Positions 47,847 through 59,520 of a stretch of 64,000 nucleotides of DNA are shown in pieces; position 1 is the first letter of the stretch, and every line of letters begins with the position of its first letter. The translations under genes and the position numbers were made by a program. This stretch comes from Chionis minor (lineage: Eukaryota > Chordata > Aves > Charadriiformes > Chionididae). The DNA lies in the NCBI GenBank assembly GCA_013398295.1, contig VZSF01008831.1, positions 124,001-188,000 of the forward strand, written 5' to 3'. Under the pieces are notes generated by a model. That model did no database searches. It worked only from the letters and a program-made list of their open reading frames with translations, and was not told the origin of the DNA.

Positions 47847-50800
47847 TCTGGATGAAAAGGGTCTTCACTAAGGGCCTCGTAAGCCTTACCTCTTAGCACC
47901 TGTCAGGCACACATTTCAAAATACCACAAGAAATGCATTTGCAAAGAAAATCCGCATCAAACCTTCTTTCTGCAGCTGGTTTAGTCTATTCATATTCAAT
48001 GGCTGATTATGTCTTAATTATCCTTAATTATTTTCTAAAAATAACACCTGAAAATTCAAGAGAAAATCCCCTCAAATATATCATGTTTCTCTGCCTCAGA
48101 ATCTTTTCCAAACATTTTTTCTAGTAGTGCAGTTTGGTTTAATTTGTGAATCTCATGGCCAAGTAGAATACATTGAGACAGCAATTCAAGATGAAAAAAG
48201 CTATTTAATAAGCAAAACATATTGAAGGTCTTGCAGATGCCGAGTGGTACTATCACAGCCAATAACTGCAGGACAACTTCACTAGGAAGGCCACTGGGAT
48301 GTTCAAAGCACTGAAGTTTTCCATAAGGCAGAGTTACCTAAGAATCAAGGGCCTTGCGAACACATCCCAGGTCCCCAGCTTCCTGTAGGTGATTCATGCT
48401 CTGGAGGTGACAGTTGAATTCTGGTTAGTACAAGGATTCCTGAAATCCTTGAAGTTCGCATTGAACCTAGAAAAGCCACGGTGGCTGCTTGCCCTGGAGA
48501 AACATGATGGGGGAGCACAGCCTGTCTGTCACAGCTTTCCCCAGCTTGCAGACCCCAGAAATCTGCCAGAAATCCAGGCAGGATTTGCTGTCTTCCATCT
48601 GGCTGGTTCAAAGTCTAGCCATCTGGGCAAAGAAACCTTCAGTGCCCTTCTTTTTGGCCTCTTTTGTAGAAAAAAAAAGGCAGATTTAAACACTATTAAA
48701 AGAAGTTTAAAATGAACACAGTAGTGTGCCCATCAAATAGTATACTCAGCTGAGTTTGTGGTACTCTAGCTTATTTCTATTCCCCTTTCATTCTGACATT
48801 CACTACTGGGACTAGTAAAACATCTGGCCTTCATTGCTCCTAACATGGACATCAAACATGAGGTCTCCAGAAGTCGGAAGAGAGTTTCTGTCTACTGCAG
48901 ACATTCTAATTTACCTGCAGGCTCTGTGCCTGTCTTTGTCTTTGTGAGGATCTGTCGCCAGAGAGATCTGCCAACATGCTGCTCTCTTACAAGTCTCCCA
49001 GGCCTTTCTCAGGTCAGAAATTTTCTTACAAAATGGATGCTTTTCTGTTTTGACACTCTTTACATCAGAATACAGGCAAGGCTGTGACATGAAGCTGACT
49101 GATGCTCTGCTAGCTGTTGTGTCAAAGTGTTGGGGAGCCTTGGATGCCCAAGTCCATAACTTTAGGGCAGCCCAGACTAAAGGCTGTTTTGGATATCCCA
49201 GATTTCCTGCATGGAACTGGGAATCTGGCCAGCATGGGGTTTCTGATTCCTCAACCTGGACCCAGGAAATCTTTGGATGCCAACTGGAACAACTTGGGTA
49301 TGCAATTTTGAAAGGATGAATATGCTCACTTCACAAAACTGACAACTGCATTACTTTAGAGGATAGCTAGTTTTGACGTGCAAATACTATTGTTGCAAGT
49401 AAAAACAAACATGGGTGGCTGCTACAGTTTAAAAGATAACTAAAAGAGTCAACCAAACTTTTTTGTTAAAGGGGTACTTATCCACAAGTCTGAACCTAAT
49501 ACTGCGCTGCTAAGGACGTGTGACACTACTCGGAAGTGTGGACTCCCTGGAGACAATCATGGTTGACAATTCTTGTGCTGTGTAAAGAACCACACTTGCA
49601 AAGAAAAAGTCATCAATATGCTGGAGACATGTTGAGACTGGGGCCATGAAAGAATCGTAGCAAGAGACCTCTGGGCTGGCTACTGGTTTAGATAGGACAG
49701 TAGCTAAGATGATAGAGACACCCTTGGTATTAATTCTGTCTGTCTCGAGGGACAAAGACATGCATCAAAGTTAGCTGGTTCCATCATAATTTTCAAGCTA
49801 ATGGAAATAACTCGCAGGTCACTAAAATCTAGCCAAATGTTTCTGTAACGAAGGAGATTATGCTTACTTTTTGCCTTTGAGATACAGTATTTCTGAGCTT
49901 GTAGTTGCAGCTTGAGAAAAGAACATTTAGTGAGTTGATTGAAGCCTTTGTTGTAGTTATTTCATGGCCATGAATAATCTTTTAGATAAGAAAATTTTGA
50001 AAAGGTAAGACCTGGAATTTCCCATTTTCACAAGGTTCCTTTGAATGACCAGTACCAATACATATTTAAAAGTATGACAGAATTGTCAATGTTGTGGACA
50101 ATTTGTAGCAAAGGAGTATTTTATAAATAAGAGGAAACAGCACCTGTATCTATGTCATGCATAGATGCTCATGTAAATAAACTCTGATCATAAACTCTTA
50201 TTATTGCATGTATGGCAAGACTCCTGGTAGGATGATGAAGATTTGTGTTGGGGCCCTTAAAATATCAGCTGAATGACATCATTGACTACATTCCCCCACA
50301 AAAACAAGGTGTAAATTCAGTTTTAAGGAATGCTAACACTTTTAATTCTGTTTTAAAGTTCTGTTTTAAAGCACTTTCTTACCTTACAACTGGGTGGTTT
50401 TGTCCTCACTTACACCTGTTGAAGTGCAAATTAATTTTCACTCCACACTGCAAGTTATCTCTTTGTGTAACAGAAGTTGTAACAGTAAGATATAAATTCA
50501 TTTCTATGCTAGGACACTGCTTTTACTAAATGTAGAAATATGTTGGACTCTGCAAATACAGAGTTGTTTTGAATTTGTGCTATTCTAATACTAAATATAC
50601 CCAGAAGGATAAATTATTTATAATTGTACAGGTGGTTGAATGTTTAATATTTTTTATTTTTCTTTAGTAAGAAATTATACTTTGTTGTATTATTATATTA
50701 ATATTACTTAACATAGTTGCTTTTAGATGGAAATTAGTTGCTTCTGGAAGTAATCACACTGTTGATAGTATACAGAAGTGCAACTTTCTCTTCGAGATGT

Positions 50801-53800
50801 TTGTTAGTTACAATTAATTGTATTTTTTTGACATGCACTCTGTCATAAGGTACTATTATTAAAGTGTCACATGACTTTTTAAAATCAGGAATGTCTGTTA
50901 TTTTGTAGAAATTCCAAGTTATTTGCTTTTTACTTCGAAATGTACCTTATTTCTGAGTTGCACACTTTATCATTAAAAAAATGAAATTTCAAAATTTAAA
51001 CTTGCATTATTTAGGAAGGCTACATTTTTTTTTCACAGTAATAATTAAAATTTGTTATTTATTTTTATTCAAACAACATTCTAATAATAATTGTTTTCAA
51101 CATAGCTTTTATTGTCATATGGTTTTCATAGTGTCATGATGCTGAAAACAGTATTACAAGAAATTAAAAACAAAACCAAGTCATGTTAGAATGGAATAAG
51201 AAAACATGTACATTTTTTGTCTCTAAAAAATTTCACCTTATACTCACCATAAATTAAAAAGGGCATGACTAGTTTTGTAAATTAACATTAATTAGAAGTA
51301 CAAAATTTGATAGATTTAAAAAAAAACCCAACTCTATTTTCCCAGAAACTTACAGACGTTTGTAAGTTTGTGCATACTGAAAACACTAAAACATATATTA
51401 ATTAAAGTTATGATTTTAATTAATTACACTAGCATGCCAGAAATTGCACGTTTCTCAGAGGAAAAATGCACTTTGTAGCCTGACAGTATAACTGGTACAG
51501 CAAGCAATACTTTTTTTAAATAGCAACAGATTTTAGAAACACAGATGCCAATGCAAATCAGTCATAATTTTACCTAAGTCAGTAAGCGTACATTCTTTCT
51601 ATCAGAATAAGTGGTAGGGATGCTGAAAATTACTGAGGCTGAAAAACACTTAACTAATGTTTTAGATACAGACAATATTGTATGCATACAGTTACTAGAC
51701 ATATATTTAGAATATATGTAAACAGACCACAAATCATATCCGTATCCATATAGTCCACAGACGTATGAGACCTTGAAATAAAATGGTGCCAGTGCTTAAG
51801 AATTATGCAATGTTATGTCTGTCTTTGATTTATTGCTTTCTGCTGTTGGACTTTGTTTTGACTTGGATCAATCCTGTCAACAGTTGTCCTATTCTTCATA
51901 GGCTCTGTAAATAATCAAATCTAAATACATTTGTAGTTACCTTGTCATATATAACTGGTGAGCAATACATTTCTGGTGAGCAATAAAGAAAAAGGACTTC
52001 TTTTCAAGGACATTTATTTGATTTGTATTTGTTGCTGCCTTTGGCTTCAGCACAGCAAAACATCCAAACAAGTTTCATTGCTTTCCTGAATTGAGGCCTT
52101 AGAAAATAATTTTCCACTTTTGAAGAAGTCTGAGAGAGCAGTTTACGAAGACATTTTTTTTCTTTTTTGTTCCCAGTCCCAGGTGCAAATATCCTCTATT
52201 CATGTTAGCAAATTCATGCAATAAAAATGCATGAAACACATATTTGAATCTCTTAAATTTGTCCAAGTCAGAAATTAAAACCTATAGTGAAAATTACTTC
52301 TTAAAAATTCCCTTGAAATTTCAGTCATCTTACTCATTTTTGCGCTGAGGTTTTTAAAAACCCGGTGTAAGCTTTTTTGTAAGAGGAAAGTGTTAGGTCC
52401 TTCTTTGAGAAAAGCTTTTTGAGGACACATCCACAGTAGCAGATTTCAGCTAGGTTCTGCTTGAAAAAGGAGTAGGCTGATGAATGAGTGCTTCAAAAAA
52501 CACTGAGTAACTAAAATCATTTTCAGTTTGCCACACAATTCTGAATGCAACCTTAATAACAGCTGTTGGTAGTGGTCGATCTATAACATATAGATTTACA
52601 CCCATTTTTGCTACTATGTTTAGAACAGTTATAACCACAGTACCTATTTCTTTCAGAAATCTAGTTTACTTCAGTGTGGTTTTGTTTCACAGTGAAGAAC
52701 TTTCAACCCTTTTTTTTTTTTTTTCCACTTGGTGTGCTGAAACAGTTAATGTAGCTGAAGAACATTTATTTACTTCGATTATTAAGAATCCAATTTTCCT
52801 CGCAGAAAAAAAGGCCATGTGGTGGACTGGAGAGCTCCATCAACATGAAGTCTGTTGTCTTCAGCCAGCATCAATGATGTCTGTAGTAGACAAATTTTTG
52901 ACCTTCCTGTGCAAACAGTGGTCAGGTCATCTAACATTTAACCAAACACAACCAAAAGCATCGCTTGCATCTTTCAAGCAATTTCATTCTATATACCCTG
53001 AACATGAATGCATAGTATCAGACATGCATGCTGCTACAAAGCTCTGATTTTTGAGACATACTGTCAGGCTGAAATTCCTGAAACTGATTTTTCATTAGTA
53101 AAGTAATCATTATTCTTAGTCTAAAGAATTAAACTGGTTCTTGCAAAACTGGTTGCTAGTATGTCAGCCTTTTATGCTGAAATACTTACATTGTTAGGAC
53201 CATGTAACCACCATGTTGTTCCTTTGCAAGCTTTTTCTTATATACTACCAACGTACTAAGAAGGCATTCAGATTTAGAGCACCCCTGTACATGTGGAGAG
53301 GGGAAAATGAAATAGAGAATAGTGTTAGTGAAGCTGGAGAGAGTTTGAAGACCAATCTGCTCTAGAAACCTTGAACATCAGCTGAGCTTAAAATCAATGG
53401 TAATGATTTCATCAATAATCAAGACATGTAGTACATGATTTGTAGTATGATTGTTGTGTTAACCTGGATTTCTTATCATGCTCTTTCAGTAAAGGATGAA
53501 ATGACAAAATGAATACTTACATAACAAATTACTTACTTTTTTGAGAGTTTGTAATTTATGGGCAATCTGGCTCTTCCCAGAATAGATATAAGTTCTCAGT
53601 TCACTAACATGGTAAGTAACATCCAAATTGATAAAAAGGGGGGTGAAAACCCAAAGAAAATCTGTTTCTTTTCTGCAACATTTTAAGCATATTTTAAAGA
53701 ATACTGTTTTAAAGTAGAGAAATCTGGAATGGAGGTTTATTGTGTACATATGCATGTACTTTTTGAAAAGAATACTTACAAAATTTTTAGTTTATAAAAA

Positions 53801-54920
53801 GTTCTCAAAGAAAAAAAATCTGCAAAATAAAAGAATGTCTGTTTTAAATATCACTTTAAAATATTTTATGCATCCACTACAATTTTGTTCAACTTTTAGT
53901 TGAAGAAACTTCAAATCACTTTTTTTAACAATTCCTCCTGTGGTTATTTGCATCAAATTGTGCATTTCAAATTAAATAAATTGGTGTGAAGGGCCAAAAG
54001 AGCCAAATTTGATTTATATGCGTTACAGAGAGAGAATGAATGAAACCATATGCAAAGTTAGGGCTCAGTACTGGGATATGCAGAATAATATTGTGTCAGC
54101 TAAAGGGGAACTTCATTTTAGCTGTGAATCACAGGATTAAGATGAGAGGCACAGGGCAGTTAAACCATTACCACTATTCAGTGTTTTTCCTTTCTGGAGG
54201 AGGGCTCATACTATTTTGTTGTAGGGTTTTCTAGCATGACCACAAAGTAAAAGAGAATTTTTTCTAACTTTGTGAAAATATTTTGTATAATCACGAAATC
54301 TTCTTTCATTCTTCAGAAATGTATGTTATGCCAAAATTATTAGTATCCATTCCTTTTAGGACTGCAACACAAAAATCTGAAAAAACCTTAAAGGTTTTGT
54401 TCCTACTGAGTTTCTCACGCTGACACTTCTCGTGTCACTTTTCTGGTGAGTTAGTTAACCTGTGATTTTTACCAACTGGACATTTAAATTGATAAACTGC
54501 AGCTAACCTCTTTCTGAGATGGCTTCCTTTTCCTGAGCTGCTCCTTGTTCCATTTCAAGGAGCCTGTGAAATGGAATAGCTGGCACTGTTATGCCAAGAT
54601 GTGGGTGTTCCTGCAGAGATTAAAAGTCACGCTTTCTTTTGGAAGACAAGGACAAAAGAGAATATTGCAAACTATATAACACCACTAGGTTTCTTCTGAT
54701 AGGCAATATGATGTTTAAAAAAATAATATAGTATTAAAAATCTAAAAAGAGAAAATCTAAATCTAAGTAATAAAAAACTTAAAAACCTTCACAAATCATC
54801 ATCACCATCTTTTGGAAACATTGGGGTTTAGGGAGGACTTGCAAGTTTTACAATTGTATAAAACTTCTTACAAACATTCATGGCCTCACTCCTGCAACAA
54901 TGTTTGATAAAAAAACACCC
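47847..54920. other. Unique stretch, locally GC-richer at 48.3-49.3 kb
   Basis: No element is identified. 48340-48660 and 48840-49320 are visibly less AT-rich, with frames on both strands of up to 108 codons and no known motif; they may be old, unrecognised repeats. 50560-51480 is extremely AT-rich. The 143-codon frame at 52616-53047 has no familiar motif and includes a poly-Phe run from a poly(T) tract. Confidence 0.5.
54548..54576. other. Perfect 10-bp inverted repeat (hairpin)
   Basis: TTCCATTTCA at 54548-54557 is exactly complementary to TGAAATGGAA at 54567-54576, with a 9-nt loop between. No terminator or element context is evident. A short perfect palindrome of this size can occur by chance in 64 kb. 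Confidence 0.5.
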
Positions 54921-55379
54921 CTACAAGGCATTCATGAAAACTGACAAAATCATGATTTTGTGGAAGTAACATTCCTTTTTGAAACAACCCAAAAAGTTTC
55001 CATCCCCCAGCTCTGTTGATGTCACTTTGGCATAAACATTAAAAGGCAGAGTAAACTTTCCCAGGGTAAAATGGAAGGTGTAATTAGTAATAAACTCCAT
55101 CACATGATGCCTGAGATATGTAGGTAGAACCATTATCCGAGTAGTCATATTATACATCTGTATTCCAAACCACACCACAATAACACATTTAAACCACCGC
55201 ATACAAACACAAAGAACAAATAAACCATGCAACACATTCAGCAGGTTAAGCAGTGTTGCATCAATTAACTTCAAACAAAGCTCTCTAAAGGCATGATACA
55301 ACATTTTACTTAAGAATGACACGAAGTGAGCTGTCTGTTTCAATTTTTGAACAAGCTGGAATTCTAACTGTTCAGGCAA
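54921..55379 (-). other. Open frame downstream of an LTR and primer site
   Basis: A minus-strand frame is open from the LTR/primer-site junction (about 55435) down to 54921, about 170 codons, although the first in-frame ATG lies well inside. It is hydrophobic in the middle (LLNLLNVLHGLFVLCV) and has no Gag matrix, capsid, protease or RT motif that I recognise. Its position is where a retroviral leader and gag would lie. It may be decayed internal ERV sequence or unrelated flanking DNA joined by deletion. No intact viral gene is present. Confidence 0.3.
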
Positions 55380-55410
55380 TCTATCAGAGCCCTGGTTGAG
55401 CCCTGCTTGT

Positions 55411-55428
55411 GTCCCACATTGGATACCA
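55411..55428 (-). other. Decayed retroviral primer-binding site (tRNA-Lys type)
   Basis: On the minus strand, 7 nt after the LTR's terminal CA, the sequence reads TGGTATCCAATGTGGGAC. It matches the lysine-tRNA-1,2-type primer site used by betaretroviruses and other ERVK-like elements at 13 of 18 positions. All five differences are C-to-T or G-to-A transitions, as expected from long-term deamination. The position directly after an LTR supports the call and shows this is a 5' LTR with some internal sequence, not a solo LTR. Confidence 0.75.
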
Positions 55429-55435
55429 ATAAATC

Positions 55436-56164
55436 TGTCTTGGTTTGGGCCAGACTGGCCACTGAGATGAACAACAGATGCTCTCTCCCACTTGTTTCTC
55501 CAAGGAGAGGAAGAAGAGAGACTTACGAGTTTATAAGAAACTAAACTACTTTAATGAAGTATTAATAAAATAATAAAAAAGAAATAATGAAATATATACA
55601 ATGTTTACAAAATGAGTATTGCACTCCTAGGATACAATTACATCACCGGCAGGCATGGGGAAGGTTGCAGACCGGACTCAGTGATGGATGGAAACTGGAT
55701 TCTGGATCTGGATTCAGGAATACATGGATTGTGATTAGTGGCAGATGAACAGACAGAGTCCTCCTCGGATGCCAGCCATTGAAGAAAGAGTGCTGACCCC
55801 TTGATCCTTCAACTTTTATACTGAACTCGAGACAGATGGGATGGAATAATCCGTTGGTCAGTTTTGGGTCACCTGTCCTATCCAGTCCTCCCTGCAGGTG
55901 CAACCCTTCTACACATTTCCACTTCTGACCCTTCAGTGGGGCAAATAGCAAAGTTGGCTGCCCTTGGCTGTTATAGCAATGAGTATAAGCAAGAGCCTCT
56001 CTGCATACCATTCCATGGCATCAACTATAAACATTGGTCTTATTACTCTGAAAGTGAATAGTTTCTGCACAATATGCTGTTAATTTCAGCAGTTAGAAGA
56101 AGTCTAGCTAAAAAGTAAAATTACTGAAAGGAAAATTGGTTCTGTTTTACCTCAAACCAGGACA
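55436..56164 (-). mobile_element. 5' LTR of a proviral remnant, type 3 (729 bp)
   Basis: On the plus strand it runs from TGTCTTGGTTTGGGCCAG to CCTCAAACCAGGACA, the inverted ends of the family also seen at 31527 and 41319. The TATA box reads TATAAAAG on the minus strand (55813-55820). The outer flank (56165-56169, GGTAA) has no match beside the other end, as expected when internal sequence continues there. A primer-binding site follows. No second LTR occurs within the window to the left, so the 3' part of the provirus is lost. The 122-codon minus-strand frame (55643-56011) lies wholly inside the LTR and crosses its promoter. Confidence 0.93.
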
Positions 56165-58095
56165 GGTAAAAACTAGAATATTGTTTAAGCTGCAAATTGC
56201 TTGGTTTGTATTTTGTTTACAGGCTGGGGGGTAAAAAGATTTTCTTTATCTGCCTTAATCATTGTTAAATCCTCCTAAGATTCAGAGCTTTGCAGGCAAA
56301 CTCAGATGTAAAAGGAAGAAAATATTTAGGAATCTCCAAATCCTTATATAAGGGGATATAAGTCACCTAACCTTTATGAGGATTCAACTGCTAACACTTG
56401 CCTCTTTGTCTACAAGATCTCTTTCTGTCACTCCATCTGAAACTGGTGGTCCTGATACCCTTACAGCAGGTGCAGCAGCAACTTGTGTCCTTGCTTATTC
56501 GTTTCCGTGACAATTTCTTGCCACTGCTCTGGGGAAAGCTTTTAAACAGAAAGTGAACAGGAAAGGCTATCTTCCTCTTTTCTTTTCAAAGTCAGTAGTT
56601 AGGGAAATACCTATTGATGCAGCCTACTCTCATTACTTCTGTTGGACATTTCTGCACAACTTCAAGAAGACGACGTACAGTTTTATGTTAAGTTCCAGTC
56701 TCACTTGCAAGTGGACTGGGTGTAATGCTGGTTGTATCGTTTGATCTTTCTACATTCGAATCTAAGAAATGTATTTCATCTTCAAAGTGTATATATAATG
56801 GAAAAATCTGACTGACAGGATGCTGGTAAAAGGGAGGTCAGTGGAATACTTCTGGGAATCAAAGCCAGCTTAAGCTCAGTGGGGATTTTTGTCTGCTGGC
56901 TCTTGATGATACTTCACATAGTTTCTCAATGGTAGTGGCATTCGCTAGCATCAGAAAGACTTGTCATTATTACACATATGGATGGGTAGCTAAGATATCA
57001 GACGACAGCACTATATATTGCTAGGAAATCTAGAGTCACTTCCAAAAACCCCATACCTGGACAAGGAAAAAAAACAAAAAACGAACAAAACACAACCAAA
57101 AACCAAAATCGAAGACTACTGAAAAAGCCAAAACAAGAAAAGAAGGTCTGTGGTTCATTTCTGAGACATAGGATGCAATACAATTTTTGTGTGTGTGTTA
57201 TTCAGGTCCTAAACCTTCTTTATTCTTTTCTTTCTCACTCTTCTGTACTTTCACTCAAGGCATATATATTGCACAAATAGAAAGTGTAGTTTGAAGGGAA
57301 GGATCAATGTCATAATCCAGCACAGCTAACTCAAACAAAAGTAATAAGAATGTCAACAGTTTTCTGTGTTTTCATCACAGATATTAAGCACACTGTTTTG
57401 TTTAGCTATAGAAGGGTAACTTATTGTTGGGAAGTAGATCTGTGGAGGACTACTATATGTCTGTTTTCTACACACTGTATGTAATGTGACCTGAATTGCA
57501 AAACTGCAAGAACTACATGAACTCAGTTATTCTAGGCCACAGTCTTCCTCAGTTTGCATGCTAGCATGACAAATAATACTTAGTTCTTCAGTCATATTCA
57601 TCTAGCTAATCTGGTGAGACCTTAATAAAATAAAACAAGAAGTGTTGGAAAAGCTAAATAGAAAGGACAAACTGGTACAAGACTGCAGTTATGATGGTGA
57701 TATCAAAATACTGGTATATTGAAAAGTATTACTCTGCTCAAATTGAATTACAGAGAGCAGAGGAGTCTAAAATTAAATTCTTCACTTATGGGCCCCTTTG
57801 AAGCACTCAAATGGAAATGCTGGAAGATTTCATCTCTGAGAGAATACGGGGAGTCTTGATTTTTACTTGGCCCTCTTTTGCAGCACTTAGTAAGACCATT
57901 CATAGCTAATCTTCTAGTTCATATATGAAGTGAATATTATAATCATTCTAAAGAAATATGTAAACCCTATGTTTGCATCACAGAATGGAGATTTTGGGCT
58001 TTGTAGTTCATCATTCCTTACTTATCCTCCTTGTCTTCCTGAAAATGGTCAGGCCTTTTTTTGTTGTTTCCCAAGAGTTTTTTTCCTGTACTGAC
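56165..58095. other. Unique sequence, no gene recognised
   Basis: An A-rich, adenine/cytosine tract at about 57066-57110 and a short GT repeat at 57190-57199 are the only simple features. Frames of at most 63 codons have no known motif. Confidence 0.55.
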
Positions 58096-59520
58096 ATCAC
58101 AGAATCACAGAATGTTAAGGGTTGGAAGGGACCTCTCGAGATCATGTGGTCCAACCCTCCTGCCAGAGCAGGTCCACCTACAGCAGGTTGCACAGGATGG
58201 TGTCCAGGGAGGTTTTGAATGTCTCCCAGTGTCGGAGACTCCCTGTCACTGGGCATGACTGGAAAGAGTCTGTTTCTGTCCTCTTTGTACCCTCCATCAG
58301 ACATTTATATACATGGATAAGATCACTCCTGAGCCTTCTCTTCTCCAGACAAAACAATCTCAGCCCTCTCAGCCTTGCCTCTTAACAGAGATGCTCCAGA
58401 CCTTTCATCTTCCTGACCTTTCACTGGGCTGTCTGCAGAATGTCCATGTCTCACTTGTACTGGAGAGCCCAGAACTGGACCCAGGACTCCAGGTGAGGTC
58501 TCACCAGAGCTGAGTAGAAGGGAAGGATCACATCCATTGACCTGCTGGCAACAATTTGCCTAATACAGCCCAGAACACCATTCACATTCTTTGCAGAAAG
58601 GGCACGTTGCTAGCTCACGTTCAAGTTGTTATCCACCAGGACCCCCAGGACTTGCTGAGGGTACACTCTGTCCCATCATCTACATCATTAATGAAGATCT
58701 TGAAGAGGTTTAGTCACTGTATTGACCTCTGGGGTACACCACTAGTTACTGGCCTCCAGCTAGACTTCATACTACTGAACACTGCTCTCTGGGCCCAAAA
58801 TTCAGCCTGTTTTCAATCTATATCACTGTCTGTCTGCTCACCCAGTCCATGCTTCATGAGTTCCTCCATGAGGATCTTAGGGGAGACAGTGTCAAAAGTC
58901 TTCCTGAAGCCCCGGTAGACAATATCTACTGTTATCCTCTCATCTACCAAACTGGTTGTTTCATTGTAGAAGTTTATCAGATTGGTTAAACATGACATCC
59001 CCTTGGTGAATCCATGCTGGCTTCTTATGACTTTCTTGTCCTTCATGTACCTGGAAATGGTTTTCAGGATTATCTGCTCCATCACCTTTCCAGAGACTGA
59101 GGTGAGGGTGATTGGCCTCCAGTTCCCTGGATCCTTCTTGTCCTTCTTGAATATAGCTGTGACATTTGCTTTCCTTCAGTCCTCAGGCACCTCTCCCAGT
59201 CACAATGATTGTTCAAAGATTATTGAATATGGTCCTGCAATGACATCTGCCAGATCCCTCAGCACTTGTGCATGCATTCTTTCAGGGCTCATGGACCTGT
59301 GTATGTCCAGTTTGCTTTAGTAAAATATGACCCAGTCCTCTTCCACCAGCATTACATCTTCCTCGCTCCAGCATTTTCCTCTGGTCTCTGAGGCCTGCAT
59401 TTCCTGAAGGCTGGTCTTGCCTTTTTTGTTGCTTTTGACATCCCTTGCCAGATTCATTTACAAGTAGGCTTTGGCTTTCCTAAGGTAAGTCTTTGTATGC
59501 TTGGACATGTTCCCATGAGT
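58096..59520 (-). mobile_element. CR1 LINE, 1.4 kb, minus strand, internally deleted
   Basis: On the plus strand it opens with the inverted octamer tail 'tcacagaatcacagaatg' and 'gttggaagggacctctcgag'. It continues through the full set of reverse-complement CR1 landmarks: 'cagaactggacccaggactc', 'ttatccaccaggacccccag', 'gagggtacactctgtcccat', 'ctctggggtacaccactagt', 'cttggtgaatccatgctggc' and 'tccatcacctttccagagac'. A deletion of about 200 or more bp joins 'acccccaggact' directly to 'tgctgagggtacactc' near 58650, removing part of the RT C-terminal half including the region beyond the catalytic box. It reaches further 5' than any other CR1 here, into sequence upstream of the RT. Confidence 0.95.
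58813..59260 (-). pseudogene. CR1 ORF2 RT N-terminal segment, broken
   Basis: The minus strand encodes, in order, the degraded DPGNW/RPITLTS region, VSGKVMEQIILKTISRYM, SQHGFTKGMSCLTNLINFYN and a KTFDTVSPKILMEEL segment. These match the early RT domains of CR1. The uninterrupted part is 58813-59085. Upstream residues (GEVPED, then a stop) show nonsense changes, and the conserved aspartate-containing VVYLDF segment has changed to IVYRGF. The element is inactive. Confidence 0.88.

Noticed and set aside
52616..53047. 143-codon plus-strand frame
   Set aside because: It includes a poly-Phe run from a poly(T) tract, has no recognisable domain and no convincing splice or start context.
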